DNA from: Rhizobium hidalgonense | GTDB taxonomy: Bacteria; Pseudomonadota; Alphaproteobacteria; Rhizobiales; Rhizobiaceae | Reading direction: 5' to 3' | Length of the DNA stretch: 64,000 nucleotides | NCBI RefSeq assembly: GCF_002914525.1 | Contig: NZ_LODW01000127.1 | Span: 124,001-188,000 of the forward strand | In this document: positions 34,307 to 42,861 of the stretch, in pieces | Layout of the letters: each line of letters starts with the position of its first letter | How positions within the stretch are numbered: the first letter of the stretch is position 1 | Position numbers and translations under genes: made by a program | Notes under the pieces: generated by a model | What the model was told of the DNA's origin: nothing | The model's database searches: none | What the model saw: the letters and a program-made list of their open reading frames with translations, nothing else

Positions 34307-35089
34307 TCACGACGGAAACTGCCTGTAGCACTCCTCGGCTATACCGCGCAGGGTCTCACGCGTGATCTCGCCGGTGACGGCATAACCGAGTTCGCCGTCG
34401 ATCCAGTAGAAGGTTTCGAGATTGCCCGAGGAGGCGAAGCGGAAGCTCGTCGTGCGGTTTTCCTTGTTGCGGCCGACCATGACGGTCAGGCGTTCGCCCC
34501 CTTGGTTCTCGTACATGAACATGGCGCCGGGCCTGCCATCGACCGGCAGCAGGCGGCCGCCGACCAGCTTGAAGCCGAGCGGCTGCAGGTTCGGGATCTT
34601 CAGGTTCTGGATCGCCAGGCGCTTGCCGAGCCAGGTGGCGAGATGGGCCTCCTCGTCGGCGAAGACCTCGACCGGGTGGCGAACCTCGGCGGCGTAGACC
34701 ATGAAGGCGGTCTCCGCCTGTTTCGGCAAGGTTTCGGAGCTGGCAAGCTGCAGGTCCGGCCTTGTTAGAAGTGCCGGGCCATAGTGGCCGCTGACGGTCC
34801 CGAGCGCGAAGACGACGAGAGCCGCGGCGGCGATCGCCCAGCGTTTCGGCGGAGAGGAGACGGCGCGTGTGTGGGCGACGAGCAGGGGGTCGGTGTCCTT
34901 TGCCTTCTCGTAGACTGAGAACAGTGATCGGATGCCGCTATTCTGCGCCTGCCATTCGGCGACCATCGCCGCCTCGCCGGGATTATCCGCAAGGAATGCT
35001 TCGATCCGGGCACGCGCGGTTTCCGGCAGCTGGCCGTCGGCATAGGCGTGGAGATCGGCTTCGGTGACGATCGGGTTGGCTTCGTTCAT
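34307..35089 (-). CDS. Anti-sigma factor (membrane-anchored)
   Basis: The 260-residue product has an N-terminal cytoplasmic anti-sigma region (VTEADLHAYADGQLPETARARIEAFLADNP, without the zinc-binding His/Cys pattern), one membrane helix (WAIAAAALVVFALGTVSGHYG, about residues 83-103) and a periplasmic sensor domain. It starts inside the stop codon of the sigma-factor gene (4-bp overlap), the usual pattern for ECF sigma/anti-sigma pairs. The signal it senses is unknown. Confidence 0.88.
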   Translation of the reverse strand: MNEANPIVTEADLHAYADGQLPETARARIEAFLADNPGEAAMVAEWQAQNSGIRSLFSVYEKAKDTDPLLVAHTRAVSSPPKRWAIAAAALVVFALGTVSGHYGPALLTRPDLQLASSETLPKQAETAFMVYAAEVRHPVEVFADEEAHLATWLGKRLAIQNLKIPNLQPLGFKLVGGRLLPVDGRPGAMFMYENQGGERLTVMVGRNKENRTTSFRFASSGNLETFYWIDGELGYAVTGEITRETLRGIAEECYRQFPS

Positions 35090-35601
35090 TTCGGTCTCCG
35101 AAGCGTAATGACGTTGTCGGCCTTCAGCCGCTCGGCAACGCGCCGGCGGGCGCGCGACAGCCGGGACATGACGGTGCCGATGGGAATGTCGAGGGAAGCG
35201 GCAACCTCGCTGTAAGTGTATCCTTCGATGACCACGAGCATCAGCACGGCGCGGTGTTCCTCCGAAAGGCTGTTCAATGCATTATCGAGCCGTGCGCGCT
35301 CCAGCGGATCGGCCGGGGGTTCGGGAGCGGCCATATCCCCGGCGGCATCAAGCTCGACCAGGCCGTCGCGCGCCTTGCCGCGCCGGCCGTTGCGGTAGAG
35401 ATTGGTCATGATGGTCAGGACCCAGCCGCGCAGGTTGAGGCCGCGCCATTGGCCACGGCGCGCCAGCACTTTCTCGACGCAGTCCTGGAGCAGATCCTCG
35501 CCATCGGCGTCCGAACGCGTCAGGCTGCGCGAATAGCGCCTGAGCGAGGGCAGGAGGGCCAGGATCTCGCCCTCGAATGTTTCGGGTGCGGGTATCTTCA
35601 C
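35086..35601 (-). CDS. ECF-family RNA polymerase sigma factor
   Basis: The 171-residue product has region 2 (LLPSLRRYSRSLTRSDADGEDLLQDCVEKVLARRGQW) and region 4 (LSEEHRAVLMLVVIEGYTYSEVAASLDIPIGTVMSRLSRARRRVAERL). GTG at 35601 is chosen because AAGGA lies 8 nt upstream and it begins 31 bp after the upstream gene; a longer frame upstream overlaps that gene. It is followed by its anti-sigma factor and preceded by a secreted-protein gene in one operon. Confidence 0.92.
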   Translation of the reverse strand: MKIPAPETFEGEILALLPSLRRYSRSLTRSDADGEDLLQDCVEKVLARRGQWRGLNLRGWVLTIMTNLYRNGRRGKARDGLVELDAAGDMAAPEPPADPLERARLDNALNSLSEEHRAVLMLVVIEGYTYSEVAASLDIPIGTVMSRLSRARRRVAERLKADNVITLRRPK

Positions 35602-35632
35602 TCCGGCTTCCTTGGCTTCAAGGCCCAGACTA

Positions 35633-36013
35633 TCAAGGTTTGGCGAGATCCCAATTGCCGCCGACACCGTCGCCGGTGATGTCGCCGGCCTTCTTGTCCT
35701 TGACCCAGTAATAGAGCGGCATGCCGTCCTTGGCCCATTGCTTCGTGCCGTCCTTGCGTTCGATGATCGAATATGCACCATCGGCCTTGGCACCGGAAGC
35801 GGCCATCAGCGGCGGCCAGTTCTTGGCGCAATCGTCGTTGCAGTTGGAAACGCCCTTGGCGTCCTTCTTGAAGGTGTAGAGGGTCATGTCGTTTTCGCCG
35901 GCAAGCACCTTGCCCTTGGCCGATTCGACTTCCTTGACGGGAGGGGCGGCGAAGGCGGCGGTCGCGGCAAGGGCGGCTGCCGCCACGACGGACAGGAATT
36001 TCACGGATGTCAT
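35633..36013 (-). CDS. Secreted COG4315 repeat protein (Lipoprotein_15 family)
   Basis: The 126-residue product has a cleavable signal peptide (FLSVVAAAALAATAAFAAPP). Two repeats of the PF03640 type follow: LAGENDMTLYTFKKDAKGVSNCNDDCAKNWPPL and a second, WAKDGMPLYYWVKDKKAGDITGDGVGGNW. The two Cys in the first repeat probably form a disulfide. The family is periplasmic and of unknown function, commonly found with ECF sigma factors. ATG at 36013 has AAGGAGAG just upstream. It is the first gene of the sigma/anti-sigma operon. Confidence 0.9.
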   Translation of the reverse strand: MTSVKFLSVVAAAALAATAAFAAPPVKEVESAKGKVLAGENDMTLYTFKKDAKGVSNCNDDCAKNWPPLMAASGAKADGAYSIIERKDGTKQWAKDGMPLYYWVKDKKAGDITGDGVGGNWDLAKP

Positions 36014-36059
36014 GATGTCTCTCCTTGAGGTTGGGCACGCAATTCTGCGATACCTGAGA

Positions 36060-36089
36060 TGAGACACCGGACGAGGCGGTTTTATTCCC
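36060..36089 (-). promoter_or_regulatory. Candidate ECF sigma promoter
   Basis: On the minus strand GGAATA (36088-36083), 16 nt, then TGTCTC stands 47 bp before the secreted-protein start. This is the usual ECF layout (GGAAT-like -35, GTC-containing -10) and would let the sigma factor drive its own operon. Confidence 0.5.
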
Positions 36090-36181
36090 CATCCAGCGAA
36101 AATAGTCGTGGCAGGGGAAGCGCGCCCCCAGTTCAACGCTACAGTCTGCCCCGTCAGATCATTTACATCATGCTGTTTTGC

Positions 36182-36196
36182 GGATATTCTATATCC
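36182..36196. promoter_or_regulatory. Rrf2-type operator, auto-regulatory copy
   Basis: GGATAT-TCT-ATATCC is a perfect 6-3-6 palindrome 39 bp before the rrf2-like start. The same 6-3-6 box occurs at 40550-40564, with a near-identical one at 40569-40583. Confidence 0.7.
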
Positions 36197-36235
36197 TTAA
36201 TTCGGTTCGCAGAACCAGCCATGACGAGTTGCTGA

Positions 36236-36724
36236 ATGATCCTGAAAAGCCAGGTCGAGTGGGCGCTGCACTGCTGCGCCATTCTCGCGGGCCTGCCCGA
36301 GGGCAGGTATCTCTCCACCAAGGCGCTCGCCGAGCTTCATGGTCTGCCGAAGGAATATCTCTCCAAGGCGCTGCAAAGCCTTTCGCAAGCCTCCCTCGTC
36401 GATACCACGCTCGGCCCGAGCGGCGGCTACAGACTTGCGAGATCCGCCTCCGAGATAAACTTCCTCGACATCGTCGAAGCGGTCGAGGGAAAGGCGCGCA
36501 GCTTCACCTGCACGAACATCCGGGAGAACAACCCGTGCCGGCCGGCCGGCTATTGCGATAGCAAGCCTTGTGCGGTCGCGCGCATCATGTGGGAAGCCGA
36601 CGAGGCCTGGCGCGATACGCTGAGGCGCGTCCGGCTCTCCGATCTAGTCGGCATCCTATCCGAGGAGGTGCGACCCGACCTCTGGCAGAGCACCTTCGAA
36701 TGGGTGCTGAAGCGCGCCGGCTGA
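36236..36724 (+). CDS. Rrf2-family transcriptional regulator
   Basis: The 162-residue product has an N-terminal winged helix (STKALAELHGLPKEYLSKALQSLSQASLVDTTLGPSGGYRLAR) and an effector region with four cysteines: Cys92, Cys101, Cys107 and Cys112. The spacing resembles the cluster ligands of IscR/NsrR/RirA, so it could hold an Fe-S cluster or use a thiol switch. A perfect palindrome lies upstream of its own gene, and two more boxes precede an AhpD-like gene 4 kb away, pointing to control of a peroxide or electrophile response. Confidence 0.9.
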   Translation: MILKSQVEWALHCCAILAGLPEGRYLSTKALAELHGLPKEYLSKALQSLSQASLVDTTLGPSGGYRLARSASEINFLDIVEAVEGKARSFTCTNIRENNPCRPAGYCDSKPCAVARIMWEADEAWRDTLRRVRLSDLVGILSEEVRPDLWQSTFEWVLKRAG

Positions 36725-36879
36725 GGGCGCCGTCTAAATTTGGGTCCGGTTGACAAATAGGGATGACCGCTTTTTTGAATGACGAAGATGTGTGATTTTC
36801 TAGAAACTTTCCTCATGCAAGTCTCGCTCTGGCGGAGGTCCGTATTGCTGATAGCGATATAAGAAAATGGGCTGGCTTT

Positions 36880-37167
36880 ATGGCCAATTGGGAGTTTTAC
36901 AATTCCACGGCTCTTCGGATTGCGCAAAAATATCAAGATCGAGAGCTGTCTTATGAAGTCTGTGATCGACTCATGAACGACCTATGGTCTGGCGTGCTGA
37001 CGGGCTTGGGAGAATCCAATGCGACAGAGCTACCGGAACCATTTTACGGGATATATGAGGCGTTTGATGCAGGTGAGTATCATCGAAAAACAGACATCAG
37101 TGACGATCCTATTGCGAATTTCACCGATCCTATGATCTTCGAGTTATTGCGTCGTCATCGACTGTAA
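36880..37167 (+). CDS. Hypothetical protein in AT-rich island
   Basis: The 95-residue product begins MANWEFYNSTALRIAQKYQD and is acidic with no membrane segment. I do not recognise the family; the size and composition recall small immunity or antitoxin-like proteins, but no toxin is adjacent. The gene and its 155-bp upstream spacer (36725-36879) are clearly less GC-rich than the surroundings and use AT-ending codons, which suggests acquisition from elsewhere or a relic of a larger locus. Confidence 0.55.
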   Translation: MANWEFYNSTALRIAQKYQDRELSYEVCDRLMNDLWSGVLTGLGESNATELPEPFYGIYEAFDAGEYHRKTDISDDPIANFTDPMIFELLRRHRL

Positions 37168-37176
37168 AGCCAATAG

Positions 37177-38658
37177 CTACGCCCTGGAGATGGTCCTGAT
37201 GGTCTTCAGGATGGCGTGGGCGTTGCGGGCCTGTTCAGTAGGCAGGGCGGCGCCATCGCGGAAGCGTTCGGCGCGGCCGGCGAGGGCTTCGGCGATCTCT
37301 TCGGCCAATGCGGGGCGTTCGGCGAGCAGCGGCGCGAAGGCCTCCTGGTCGATTTCATAGACGGTCACTGGGGTCAGGGCCTCCAGGGCGCAGACTTCCT
37401 GCATGCCGGCAAGCAGGCCGGTCTCGCCGAAGAAATCGCCCGGCGCAAACCGTCCGCGCTCTTCGCCTTCGCGCCGCGCCACGATGATGCCGGCGCGCAC
37501 CATCATCAGCGAGGGCAGCATTTCGCCCTCCCGCGCGATCACATCGCCCTTGCGGAATTGTCGCACGGCGGTGGTTTCGGCGAGTTTCTGCTTTTCATCG
37601 GATGTCAGCGTTGCAAACACCGGAATAGCTTCGATCAGCGCGAGCGGCGTCACGCTCGGCGGCTTGGCGTTTTCTTCCGTCGGCAGATCGGCGGTCAGGA
37701 CACTGGCTGCGGGCGGAACGGCCAGAAGCAGGCCGGCGGATTTGCAATGGCGATAGACGAGATCGAGCACCTCGTTTCGCGCCGGCACGCGCTGGCTGGG
37801 GCTCGTTACCCGGAATTGCAGCTCGACTTCGAGCGCGGTGGCATCCAGCCCCTTCAAGGCGACGACCGGCGGCGGATCGCGCACGATCGTATTGCAGCTC
37901 GTGAGAGCAGAGAGCATGATCTTGCGGACCGATGCCGGCATCCGCGTCGGGGCGATACGGATTGTGAGGATCAGGAGATGGGTCTCGTCCGGCCGGCTGA
38001 CATTGGTCAGGCCGAGCTTCGCGAGAAAACTGTTCGGCAGGACGACGATATTGTTTGCGCTGGTCAGGATGTGCGTCGCGCGCCAGTTGCTTTCGACGAC
38101 GCGCCCTTCCGTGCCGTCGCTCAACAGGATCCAGTCGCCGATGACATAGGGCCGGCCGAGCGTCAGCGCGATGCCGGAAAAGACGTCGGCGAGCGTGTTC
38201 TGCAGCGCCAGACCCAGAATAATGGCGACCACGCCTGAGGTCGCGACGAGGGTTCCGATCGGCACGCCGAAGACGAAGGCGAGGATCGAGAGCGCCATGC
38301 CGATATAGACGACGCCGATGACCAGATCCTGCAGCAGGCGCGCCTCGCGCGGACTGCCCTCCAGCACCAGATAAAGCCTGATGAAACCGATGACGGCCCA
38401 TGCTAGGTGGACCCACCAAAGCGATTTGGCGACAATGACGAGCAGGGCCTGCGGGTCTTCGGACTGATAGCCCTGAAAGCGGTGGGGTTCCATGCCGCTA
38501 CCGACGAGGATCAGCGTCATCACGGCAAAGAAGAGGATCTGCACCACCAGACGCGTCGTCGGCCGCTGGCTGGAGAGGAAGTACCAGACGAGGATGCCGG
38601 CAAAGCCTACCACGATGAGGGATATTAGCGGCTTGCCGAAGAGCGCGTCGTAGATCAT
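37177..38658 (-). CDS. MscS-type mechanosensitive channel with C-terminal cyclic-nucleotide-binding domain
   Basis: The product (about 493 residues) has four to five N-terminal membrane helices and the MscS pore/beta domain (ATSGVVAIILGLALQNTLADVFSGIALTLGRPYVIGDWI, then GRVVESNWRATHILTSANNIVVLPNS). A C-terminal cNMP-binding domain follows (FRKGDVIAREGEMLPSLMMVRAG and FAPGDFFGETGLLAGMQEVCAL). Such channels release solutes on osmotic downshock and may be gated or tuned by a cyclic nucleotide. ATG at 38658 with GGAG 10 nt upstream is preferred to ATG at 38724. Confidence 0.88.
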   Translation of the reverse strand: MIYDALFGKPLISLIVVGFAGILVWYFLSSQRPTTRLVVQILFFAVMTLILVGSGMEPHRFQGYQSEDPQALLVIVAKSLWWVHLAWAVIGFIRLYLVLEGSPREARLLQDLVIGVVYIGMALSILAFVFGVPIGTLVATSGVVAIILGLALQNTLADVFSGIALTLGRPYVIGDWILLSDGTEGRVVESNWRATHILTSANNIVVLPNSFLAKLGLTNVSRPDETHLLILTIRIAPTRMPASVRKIMLSALTSCNTIVRDPPPVVALKGLDATALEVELQFRVTSPSQRVPARNEVLDLVYRHCKSAGLLLAVPPAASVLTADLPTEENAKPPSVTPLALIEAIPVFATLTSDEKQKLAETTAVRQFRKGDVIAREGEMLPSLMMVRAGIIVARREGEERGRFAPGDFFGETGLLAGMQEVCALEALTPVTVYEIDQEAFAPLLAERPALAEEIAEALAGRAERFRDGAALPTEQARNAHAILKTIRTISRA

Positions 38659-38743
38659 CTCTGTCTGTCTCCGGAAGGGGGCGGGCGGCACATGATTCAG
38701 CATGTCGGCCAGCCGCGCAAGCATCGACTTGCGCGGGGGACCA

Positions 38744-39160
38744 TCAGTTCTGCAGCGGGAATGTCAGTTCTTTCTGGTCGGTGTCGACGACGAAGACGGC
38801 GAGCAGGCGGGCGGGTTTCGTCTCGCTGCCGTTGGCGCTGACGCCATGGCGGTCGCCCGGCATTTCCGAGAAGCTCTCTCCGGCCTGAAAGACCTTGACC
38901 GGGCCGTCATTGACCTGGCTGCGGATCGATCCCTCGAGCACAGTGGCGTAGATGAAGGCCGAGTCCGGGTGGGTATGGCCTTCGGAGAAGCCGCCCGGGC
39001 CGTATTCGACCAGCACGCCCTTGATGCTTTTGCCCGGTACGTTCGGCAGTTCGTGCTCATAGACGAGCGTCACCTTCGCGGATTTGCCGCTGTCGTGGGC
39101 GGCAGCGCCGGTGGCTGTGAGAAAGGCGAGGGCGGCGACGATGACTGATGCTCTGATCAT
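38744..39160 (-). CDS. Secreted cupin-domain protein
   Basis: The 138-residue product has a signal peptide (IRASVIVAALAFLTATGAAAHD) and a single cupin domain with the metal-binding motif GHTHPDSAFIYATVLEG near residue 60, plus a second motif ending in MPGDRHGVSANG. It is periplasmic. ATG at 39160 has AAAGGAG upstream. It is the last of three minus-strand genes (AhpD-like, NmrA-like, cupin) and may belong to the Rrf2-box regulon. Confidence 0.85.
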   Translation of the reverse strand: MIRASVIVAALAFLTATGAAAHDSGKSAKVTLVYEHELPNVPGKSIKGVLVEYGPGGFSEGHTHPDSAFIYATVLEGSIRSQVNDGPVKVFQAGESFSEMPGDRHGVSANGSETKPARLLAVFVVDTDQKELTFPLQN

Positions 39161-39226
39161 GGGAATCTCCTTTGTTGCTGGGATGGAGAGGACGCGCCCG
39201 AGCGGCCGCGTCCTGAGGCAAGGCAA

Positions 39227-39982
39227 TCACTTCGACTGGGCTGATCTGGCGAACCACTCTTCGAAGGTGATCGTACCGAGCCGCGGATTGTCGTCGGAGA
39301 CGAGCGACCGATCGTTCAGCCTTGCGCCGAAATATCGCGCCTCGGCGTCGGCCTCGACGGTCCTCGGGTCTTTCGTCGCCTTCAGGTAGCGGGCAACGAG
39401 TTCGCTCAGGCGGGCCCGTTCCGGACCTGCTATCTCGACCGCCGTATTGGCTGGGGCGGAGAGCGCCACGTCGGCCATGGCGTCGGCAACGTCGTCGGAA
39501 GCGATCGGCTGCACATAGGCCGGCGACAGGCGGACCGTCTCGCCGACCGTGCCGGATTGGGCGATGCCGTTCAGGAATTCCATGAACTGCGTCGAATGCA
39601 CGATGGTATAGGGAATGCCCGAGGCTTCAATCAGCTTTTCCTGGGCGAGCCTGCCGCGGAAATAACCGCTTTCCTGCAGGCGGTCGGTGCCGACGACCGA
39701 AAGCGCGATATGGTGCTTGACGCCCGCGACCTTCTCGGCGGCGAGAAGATTGCGCCCCGAGGTTTCGAAGAATTCGAGCACGGCCTTGTCTTCGAAGGAC
39801 GGCGAATTGGCGAGGTCGAGCACGACTTGGGCGCCCGCAAGCGCTTCTGCCAGCCCTTCGCCGGTGATCGTGTTGACGCCTGAGTTCGGCGAGGCGGCAA
39901 TCACCTCATGCCCGCGCTTGCGCAGGCGTTCGACAGTCTTCGAACCGATGAGGCCGGTTCCGCCGATGACGACGATTTTCAT
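39227..39982 (-). CDS. NmrA-like NAD(P)-binding protein
   Basis: The 251-residue product is an atypical short-chain dehydrogenase: MKIVVIGGTGLIGSKTVERLRKRGHEV is the nucleotide site, and VKHHIALSVVGTDRLQESGYFRGRLAQEKLIEASGIPYTIVHSTQF replaces the usual YxxxK region. These proteins often act as redox sensors or NAD(P)H-dependent reductases. It lies 68 bp after the AhpD-like gene on the same strand. Confidence 0.87.
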   Translation of the reverse strand: MKIVVIGGTGLIGSKTVERLRKRGHEVIAASPNSGVNTITGEGLAEALAGAQVVLDLANSPSFEDKAVLEFFETSGRNLLAAEKVAGVKHHIALSVVGTDRLQESGYFRGRLAQEKLIEASGIPYTIVHSTQFMEFLNGIAQSGTVGETVRLSPAYVQPIASDDVADAMADVALSAPANTAVEIAGPERARLSELVARYLKATKDPRTVEADAEARYFGARLNDRSLVSDDNPRLGTITFEEWFARSAQSK

Positions 39983-40050
39983 AACGGATCTCCGTTCGCT
40001 GCCGGGATGCGGCAGCGTCAAAGGTGAATCTTCTCAATGAATTGTAAGGT

Positions 40051-40530
40051 TTAGTTCAGGCCCGCTTTATCGAGGCCGTAGGCTTTGTCGGCAGAACCGG
40101 GAACGGTCTTGAAGCCGACATTGACGCGGTTCCAGGCATTGATGGCCATGACGACGAAGGTCAGGTCGGAGATTTCCTTTTCTGAAAGCTGGCCGCGAAC
40201 CCGTTCATAGACCTCGTCGGGAATGCCGCCCTCGGGAAGTTTCGTCAGCGCTTCGGTCCAGGCAAGCGCTGCGCGCTCGCGGGGAACGAACAGGTTCGAT
40301 TCCCGCCAGATGGCGACGTGATGGAGACGCAGCTCGCTCTCACCATGGATTTTTGCCTGCTTCACATGCATGTCGAGGCAAAAGCCGCATCCGTTGATCT
40401 GCGAGGCGCGGATCTCGATGAGGGCCTGCAGCTTTTCGTCGATCACGCTGCTACGCAGCGCCATGCTGAATTCCATGAACTTCTTGAAAAGCTCGGGGGA
40501 CTGCTGGGCGTAGTTCAATCGCTGGGTCAT
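40051..40530 (-). CDS. Carboxymuconolactone decarboxylase/AhpD-like alkylhydroperoxidase
   Basis: The 159-residue product has the AhpD active-site motif CGFCLDMH (Cys48, Cys51, His55), which relays thiol-based peroxide reduction. The rest (RLNYAQQSPELFKKFMEFSMAL, LFVPRERAALAWTEALTKLPEGGIPDEVYE) fits the YnjA-like single-domain group. Two Rrf2-type boxes stand immediately before it, so it is probably derepressed under oxidative or thiol stress. It heads a three-gene run with the NmrA-like and cupin genes. Confidence 0.9.
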   Translation of the reverse strand: MTQRLNYAQQSPELFKKFMEFSMALRSSVIDEKLQALIEIRASQINGCGFCLDMHVKQAKIHGESELRLHHVAIWRESNLFVPRERAALAWTEALTKLPEGGIPDEVYERVRGQLSEKEISDLTFVVMAINAWNRVNVGFKTVPGSADKAYGLDKAGLN

Positions 40531-40549
40531 GTCTTTCTCCTCTAATTAA

Positions 40550-40583
40550 GGATATTCAATATCCTTATGGATAAAAGATATCC
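40550..40583. promoter_or_regulatory. Tandem Rrf2-type operators
   Basis: Box 1 at 40550-40564 is GGATAT-TCA-ATATCC, a perfect palindrome with the same arms as the box before the rrf2 gene. Box 2 at 40569-40583 is GGATAA-AAG-ATATCC, one mismatch. Centres are 19 bp apart, about two helical turns. They sit 20-53 bp before the AhpD-like start and also upstream of the divergent LysR gene. Confidence 0.75.
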
Positions 40584-40661
40584 TTAATTGCTGGACTGTA
40601 AAGCCATTCTCGCTTAGTTTGGCGACATAAAGCCTATGTGCAAAAGTATGAGGGGGCAGGG

Positions 40662-41588
40662 ATGGATATCGTTTCGGCATTGCGGACCTTTCAGCGCGTC
40701 GTGGAGACGGGCTCGTTTTCGGCGGCGGCGCACGATCTCGACGTGACCCAGCCGGCGGTGTCGCGGCAGGTGGCAGCCCTCGAGGGCCATTTCAACACCC
40801 GCTTCCTGCACCGCACGACGAGCGGCCTGTCACTGACGGCGGAGGGGGAGCGCATGCTGCCGATGGCCCTAAGGATACTCGAAGCAGTAGAGGAACTCGG
40901 CGATGCGGCCGGATCGGAGGGCGCCATGGCTTCCGGAAAGGTCAGGCTCAGCGTTCCGGCACCACTCGGCCTCTATCTCAGCGATCTGCTGGGCGATCTT
41001 CTATCCGCCCATCCGAAGCTCTCGGTGGAACTGCTCTTAAGGGAGCAGAGCTCCGATATGATCGAGGAGCGCTTGGACCTCGAAGTGCGCCTCGGCTCCG
41101 TCGCCGACAGCAGCCTCGTCTGCCGGCGGCTCGGCTGGACGACGGCCTTCCTCGTAGCGTCTCCCGCCTATCTCGCCCGCAGGGCGGCGCCGCTCGCTCC
41201 GAAGGACATCAAGGACCATGAATGCCTGTGCTACAGCAGGGCAGGCGGGGCCAACATATGGTCGTTCTCGAACGGCTCGGAAGACATTTCGGTTCGGATC
41301 TCGCCGCGGCTGACCGCCTGCAACGCCGTCGCCATTCACAGGGCGGCGCTTGCCGGCGCCGGACTGGCGGTGCTCTCCCATATCATCGCTATGCCCGATA
41401 TCGCCGCCGGCCGGCTGATCCCGGTGATGGAGGATTTTCGGCCGAGCCGCCTGCCGATCACCGTCGTCTATCCCTCGAGACGGAACATGCCGCTGCGCGT
41501 CAAGACGGTTCTGGATTTTCTGACCGATGCCATCGGGCGGGACCCGTCGATGGCCACGAGCGGCGCGGACCGAGGCTGGAACGGCTGA
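40662..41588 (+). CDS. LysR-family transcriptional regulator
   Basis: The 308-residue product has the N-terminal HTH (GSFSAAAHDLDVTQPAVSRQVAALEGHF, FLHRTTSGLSLTAEGERM) and a CrgA-type effector domain (GKVRLSVPAPLGLYLSDLLGDLL). It is divergent from the AhpD-like gene and shares the 131-bp spacer that contains the two Rrf2 boxes. A purine-rich GAGGGGGCAGGG precedes the ATG. Confidence 0.9.
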   Translation: MDIVSALRTFQRVVETGSFSAAAHDLDVTQPAVSRQVAALEGHFNTRFLHRTTSGLSLTAEGERMLPMALRILEAVEELGDAAGSEGAMASGKVRLSVPAPLGLYLSDLLGDLLSAHPKLSVELLLREQSSDMIEERLDLEVRLGSVADSSLVCRRLGWTTAFLVASPAYLARRAAPLAPKDIKDHECLCYSRAGGANIWSFSNGSEDISVRISPRLTACNAVAIHRAALAGAGLAVLSHIIAMPDIAAGRLIPVMEDFRPSRLPITVVYPSRRNMPLRVKTVLDFLTDAIGRDPSMATSGADRGWNG

Positions 41589-41671
41589 GCGCCGGGATCT
41601 GCCATCATCGGCTCTGCCGCATCAGTTTCCGCCTTGCCTAACGGCTGCGAATCCTGCCAAGTCGTCCGATC

Positions 41672-42799
41672 ATGCAATTTGCGCCGCAACAAGACGAAGC
41701 CCTCAAGGCTGTTTCGAAATGGCTGAATGAAGGGCGTTCGCCACTCTTTCGCCTGTTCGGCTATGCCGGAACGGGCAAGACGACGCTTGCCCGGCATTTC
41801 GCCGAGAATGTCGATGGCGACGTATTGTTTGCCGCCTTCACCGGCAAGGCGGCGCAAGTGCTGCGTTCGCGCGGCGCCTCCAACGCCAAGACCATTCATT
41901 CGCTGATCTATCGCCCGCGCGGCGAGGAAGCGGTGGAGGACGAGGAAACCGGCAAGACCTCGATCGCGCCGATGTTTTCGATTAACCGGCAGAGCCCGGT
42001 CGCGAAAGCCGCGCTGATCATCGTCGACGAATGCTCGATGGTGGACGAGGCGCTCGGCAAGGATTTGATGAGCTTCGGCACCCCGATCCTGGTGCTCGGT
42101 GATCCCGGCCAGCTGCCGCCGGTCAGCGGCGGCGGTTACTTCACCAATCAGGACCCGGATTACCTGCTCACCGATATCCACCGCCAGGCGCGCGACAATC
42201 CGATCATCAAGCTTGCCATGCAGGTGCGCGAAGGCAACGAGGTGATGTACGGCGATTACGGCACGGCCAAGGTGATCTCGAAGCACGAGGTTACCCAGGA
42301 TCTCGTGATGAAAGCCGACCAGGTGCTTGTCGGCACCAACAGGACGCGGCGGCGCTACAATCAGCGCCTGCGCGAGTTGAAAGGCTTCAATGCCGAGTAT
42401 CCGCAGACCGGCGACAAGCTCGTCTGCCTCCGCAACGATCCCGCCAAGGGCCTGCTCAACGGCTCACTCTGGCAGGTGATGACCTCGTCCAAGGAAACGA
42501 CCAAACCCGGCATCAATCTGCTGGTCCGTCCCGAAGACGACGACATGGACCGCGGGGCAGCGAAGATCAAGCTCCTGAAGCAGGCCTTTGAAGATGTCGA
42601 GGGCGAGATCCCCTGGAACACCCGCAAGCGCTACGACGAGTTCGACTACGGTTATGCGCTGACCGTTCACAAGGCGCAGGGTTCGCAGTGGAACGACGTC
42701 GTGTTGTTCGACGAGAGCTGGGCCTTTCGCGATACACGGGAACGCTGGCTCTATACCGCGATCACCCGCGCGGCGGAGACGCTGACGATCGTTCGCTGA
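41672..42799 (+). CDS. RecD-like superfamily 1 DNA helicase/ATPase
   Basis: The 375-residue product has Walker A GYAGTGKTTLARHF (residues 30-43), motif II IIVDECSMVDE, motif III VLGDPGQLPPV, and the C-terminal motifs GYALTVHKAQGSQWNDVVLF and YTAITRAAETLTIV. It resembles the compact RecD/Dda-type helicases and lacks the long N-terminus of RecD2. It may act in replication or repair; no RecB/RecC partner is present. It stands alone between regulators. Confidence 0.88.
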   Translation: MQFAPQQDEALKAVSKWLNEGRSPLFRLFGYAGTGKTTLARHFAENVDGDVLFAAFTGKAAQVLRSRGASNAKTIHSLIYRPRGEEAVEDEETGKTSIAPMFSINRQSPVAKAALIIVDECSMVDEALGKDLMSFGTPILVLGDPGQLPPVSGGGYFTNQDPDYLLTDIHRQARDNPIIKLAMQVREGNEVMYGDYGTAKVISKHEVTQDLVMKADQVLVGTNRTRRRYNQRLRELKGFNAEYPQTGDKLVCLRNDPAKGLLNGSLWQVMTSSKETTKPGINLLVRPEDDDMDRGAAKIKLLKQAFEDVEGEIPWNTRKRYDEFDYGYALTVHKAQGSQWNDVVLFDESWAFRDTRERWLYTAITRAAETLTIVR

Positions 42800-42861
42800 G
42801 CGGATTGGAGGGGAAGCGACGGTGGCGGCCGTCGGGGACGTCCAGGCTTGTATGCGGCGCG

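Noticed and set aside
35598..36092. Alternative frame across the COG4315 gene
   Set aside because: The other frame has a signal peptide, ribosome site and family repeats.
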